A stretch of 5,988 nt of DNA, from contig JAEZMP010000623.1 of NCBI GenBank assembly GCA_023442215.1, positions 1-5,988 on the forward strand, in the 5' to 3' direction. The notes below the pieces were generated by a model. It was given only the letters and a program-made list of their open reading frames with translations, had not been told where the DNA came from and ran no database searches. Position 1 is the stretch's first letter. Every line of letters begins with the position of its first letter. This DNA is from Pseudomonadota bacterium (GTDB lineage Bacteria; Pseudomonadota; Alphaproteobacteria; Rhizobiales; Segnochrobactraceae). A program made the position numbers and the translations under genes. Below, piece by piece: positions 5,646 through 5,988 of the stretch.

Positions 5646-5988
5646 GCCGTGCGCTCCCGCCGTGTCATCACGATCGGGCGGAACGGCGCGTCGATACGCG
5701 GGCGTCGCCGCGTCAGCGCCAGCACGAAGCCCATTTCGAGCGCGATCGCCACCAGCGACGAGCCGCCATAGGAGATGAACGGCAGCGTCATGCCCTTGGC
5801 CGGCATCAGGTGGAGGTTCACCGCCATGTTGATGGAGGCCTGAACGCCGAACAGGATGACGAGGCCGGAGGTCGCGAGCCGCACGAACGGATCGGGCTCG
5901 TCGCGGGCGTGGCGCAGGCCGCGCAGGATGATGAAGCCGAACAGCGACACAAGCAGCATGCAGGCGAGAATGCCGAACTCCTCGGCGG
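5642..5988 (-). CDS. ftsW: Septal peptidoglycan glycosyltransferase FtsW, C-terminal part (starts outside the window)
   Basis: FtsW is a polytopic SEDS-family membrane protein that polymerises glycan from lipid II at the septum, together with FtsI. About 114 C-terminal codons are present, and the reading frame runs off at base 5988. The visible part opens with AEEFGILACMLL, matching the family E-E-x-G motif at the start of a membrane segment. It continues with a basic loop (RGLRHARDEPDP) and a second membrane segment (ATSGLVILFGVQASINMAVN). Next is the hallmark NLHLMPAKGMTLPFISYGGS, then a last membrane segment (SLVAIALEMGFVLAL) and a basic cytoplasmic tail. The same signature occurs in RodA and SpoVE, but the position directly before murG favours FtsW. 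An internal ATG at 5959 is not the start, because the conserved residues begin upstream of it. The stop overlaps the murG start as ATGA. Confidence 0.96.
   Translation of the reverse strand, partial: AEEFGILACMLLVSLFGFIILRGLRHARDEPDPFVRLATSGLVILFGVQASINMAVNLHLMPAKGMTLPFISYGGSSLVAIALEMGFVLALTRRRPRIDAPFRPIVMTRRERTA

Noticed and set aside
1..5988. Mobile elements, CRISPR arrays, tRNA or rRNA genes, defence genes
   Set aside because: Genes fill nearly the whole window. No repeat-spacer pattern, transposase, terminal inverted repeats or RNA gene was seen.

Overview
This window is a stretch of the dcw (division and cell wall) cluster of an alphaproteobacterium, most likely a member of the Hyphomicrobiales (Rhizobiales). 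The evidence is the gene order, the style of the proteins (for example the FtsA, Ddl and FtsQ sequences), and a high G+C content that I judge by eye to be about two thirds. The genus cannot be named from the sequence alone.

All seven genes lie on the minus strand, so transcription runs from high to low coordinates: ftsW (3' end only) > murG > murC > murB > ddlB > ftsQ > ftsA (5' end only). Packing is very tight. ftsW/murG, murG/murC and ftsQ/ftsA each share an ATGA stop-start overlap. murC/murB share a TGATG overlap. ddlB and ftsQ overlap by 34 bp or less, depending on which ftsQ start is used. The only real gap is 106 bp between murB and ddlB (2026-2131). This layout points to one long polycistronic message with translational coupling. 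I see no convincing promoter or terminator in the window.

The genes form one workflow. MurB completes UDP-MurNAc and MurC adds the first amino acid (L-Ala). Ddl makes the D-Ala-D-Ala dipeptide that is added later. MurG turns lipid I into lipid II on the inner face of the membrane. FtsW polymerises septal glycan. FtsQ (divisome scaffold) and FtsA (actin-like membrane tether of FtsZ) connect this synthesis to the Z ring. The rest of the cluster (murE, murF, mraY and murD upstream, ftsZ downstream) would be expected just outside the window, but this is inference.

I found no undescribed system: these are ordinary, intact housekeeping genes. Four things deserve a second look: an AT-rich, codon-atypical patch inside ddlB about 200 bp upstream of ftsQ; two adjacent perfect dyad symmetries early in the ftsQ coding region; an ambiguous ftsQ start; and a GC-rich hairpin in the murB-ddlB spacer.
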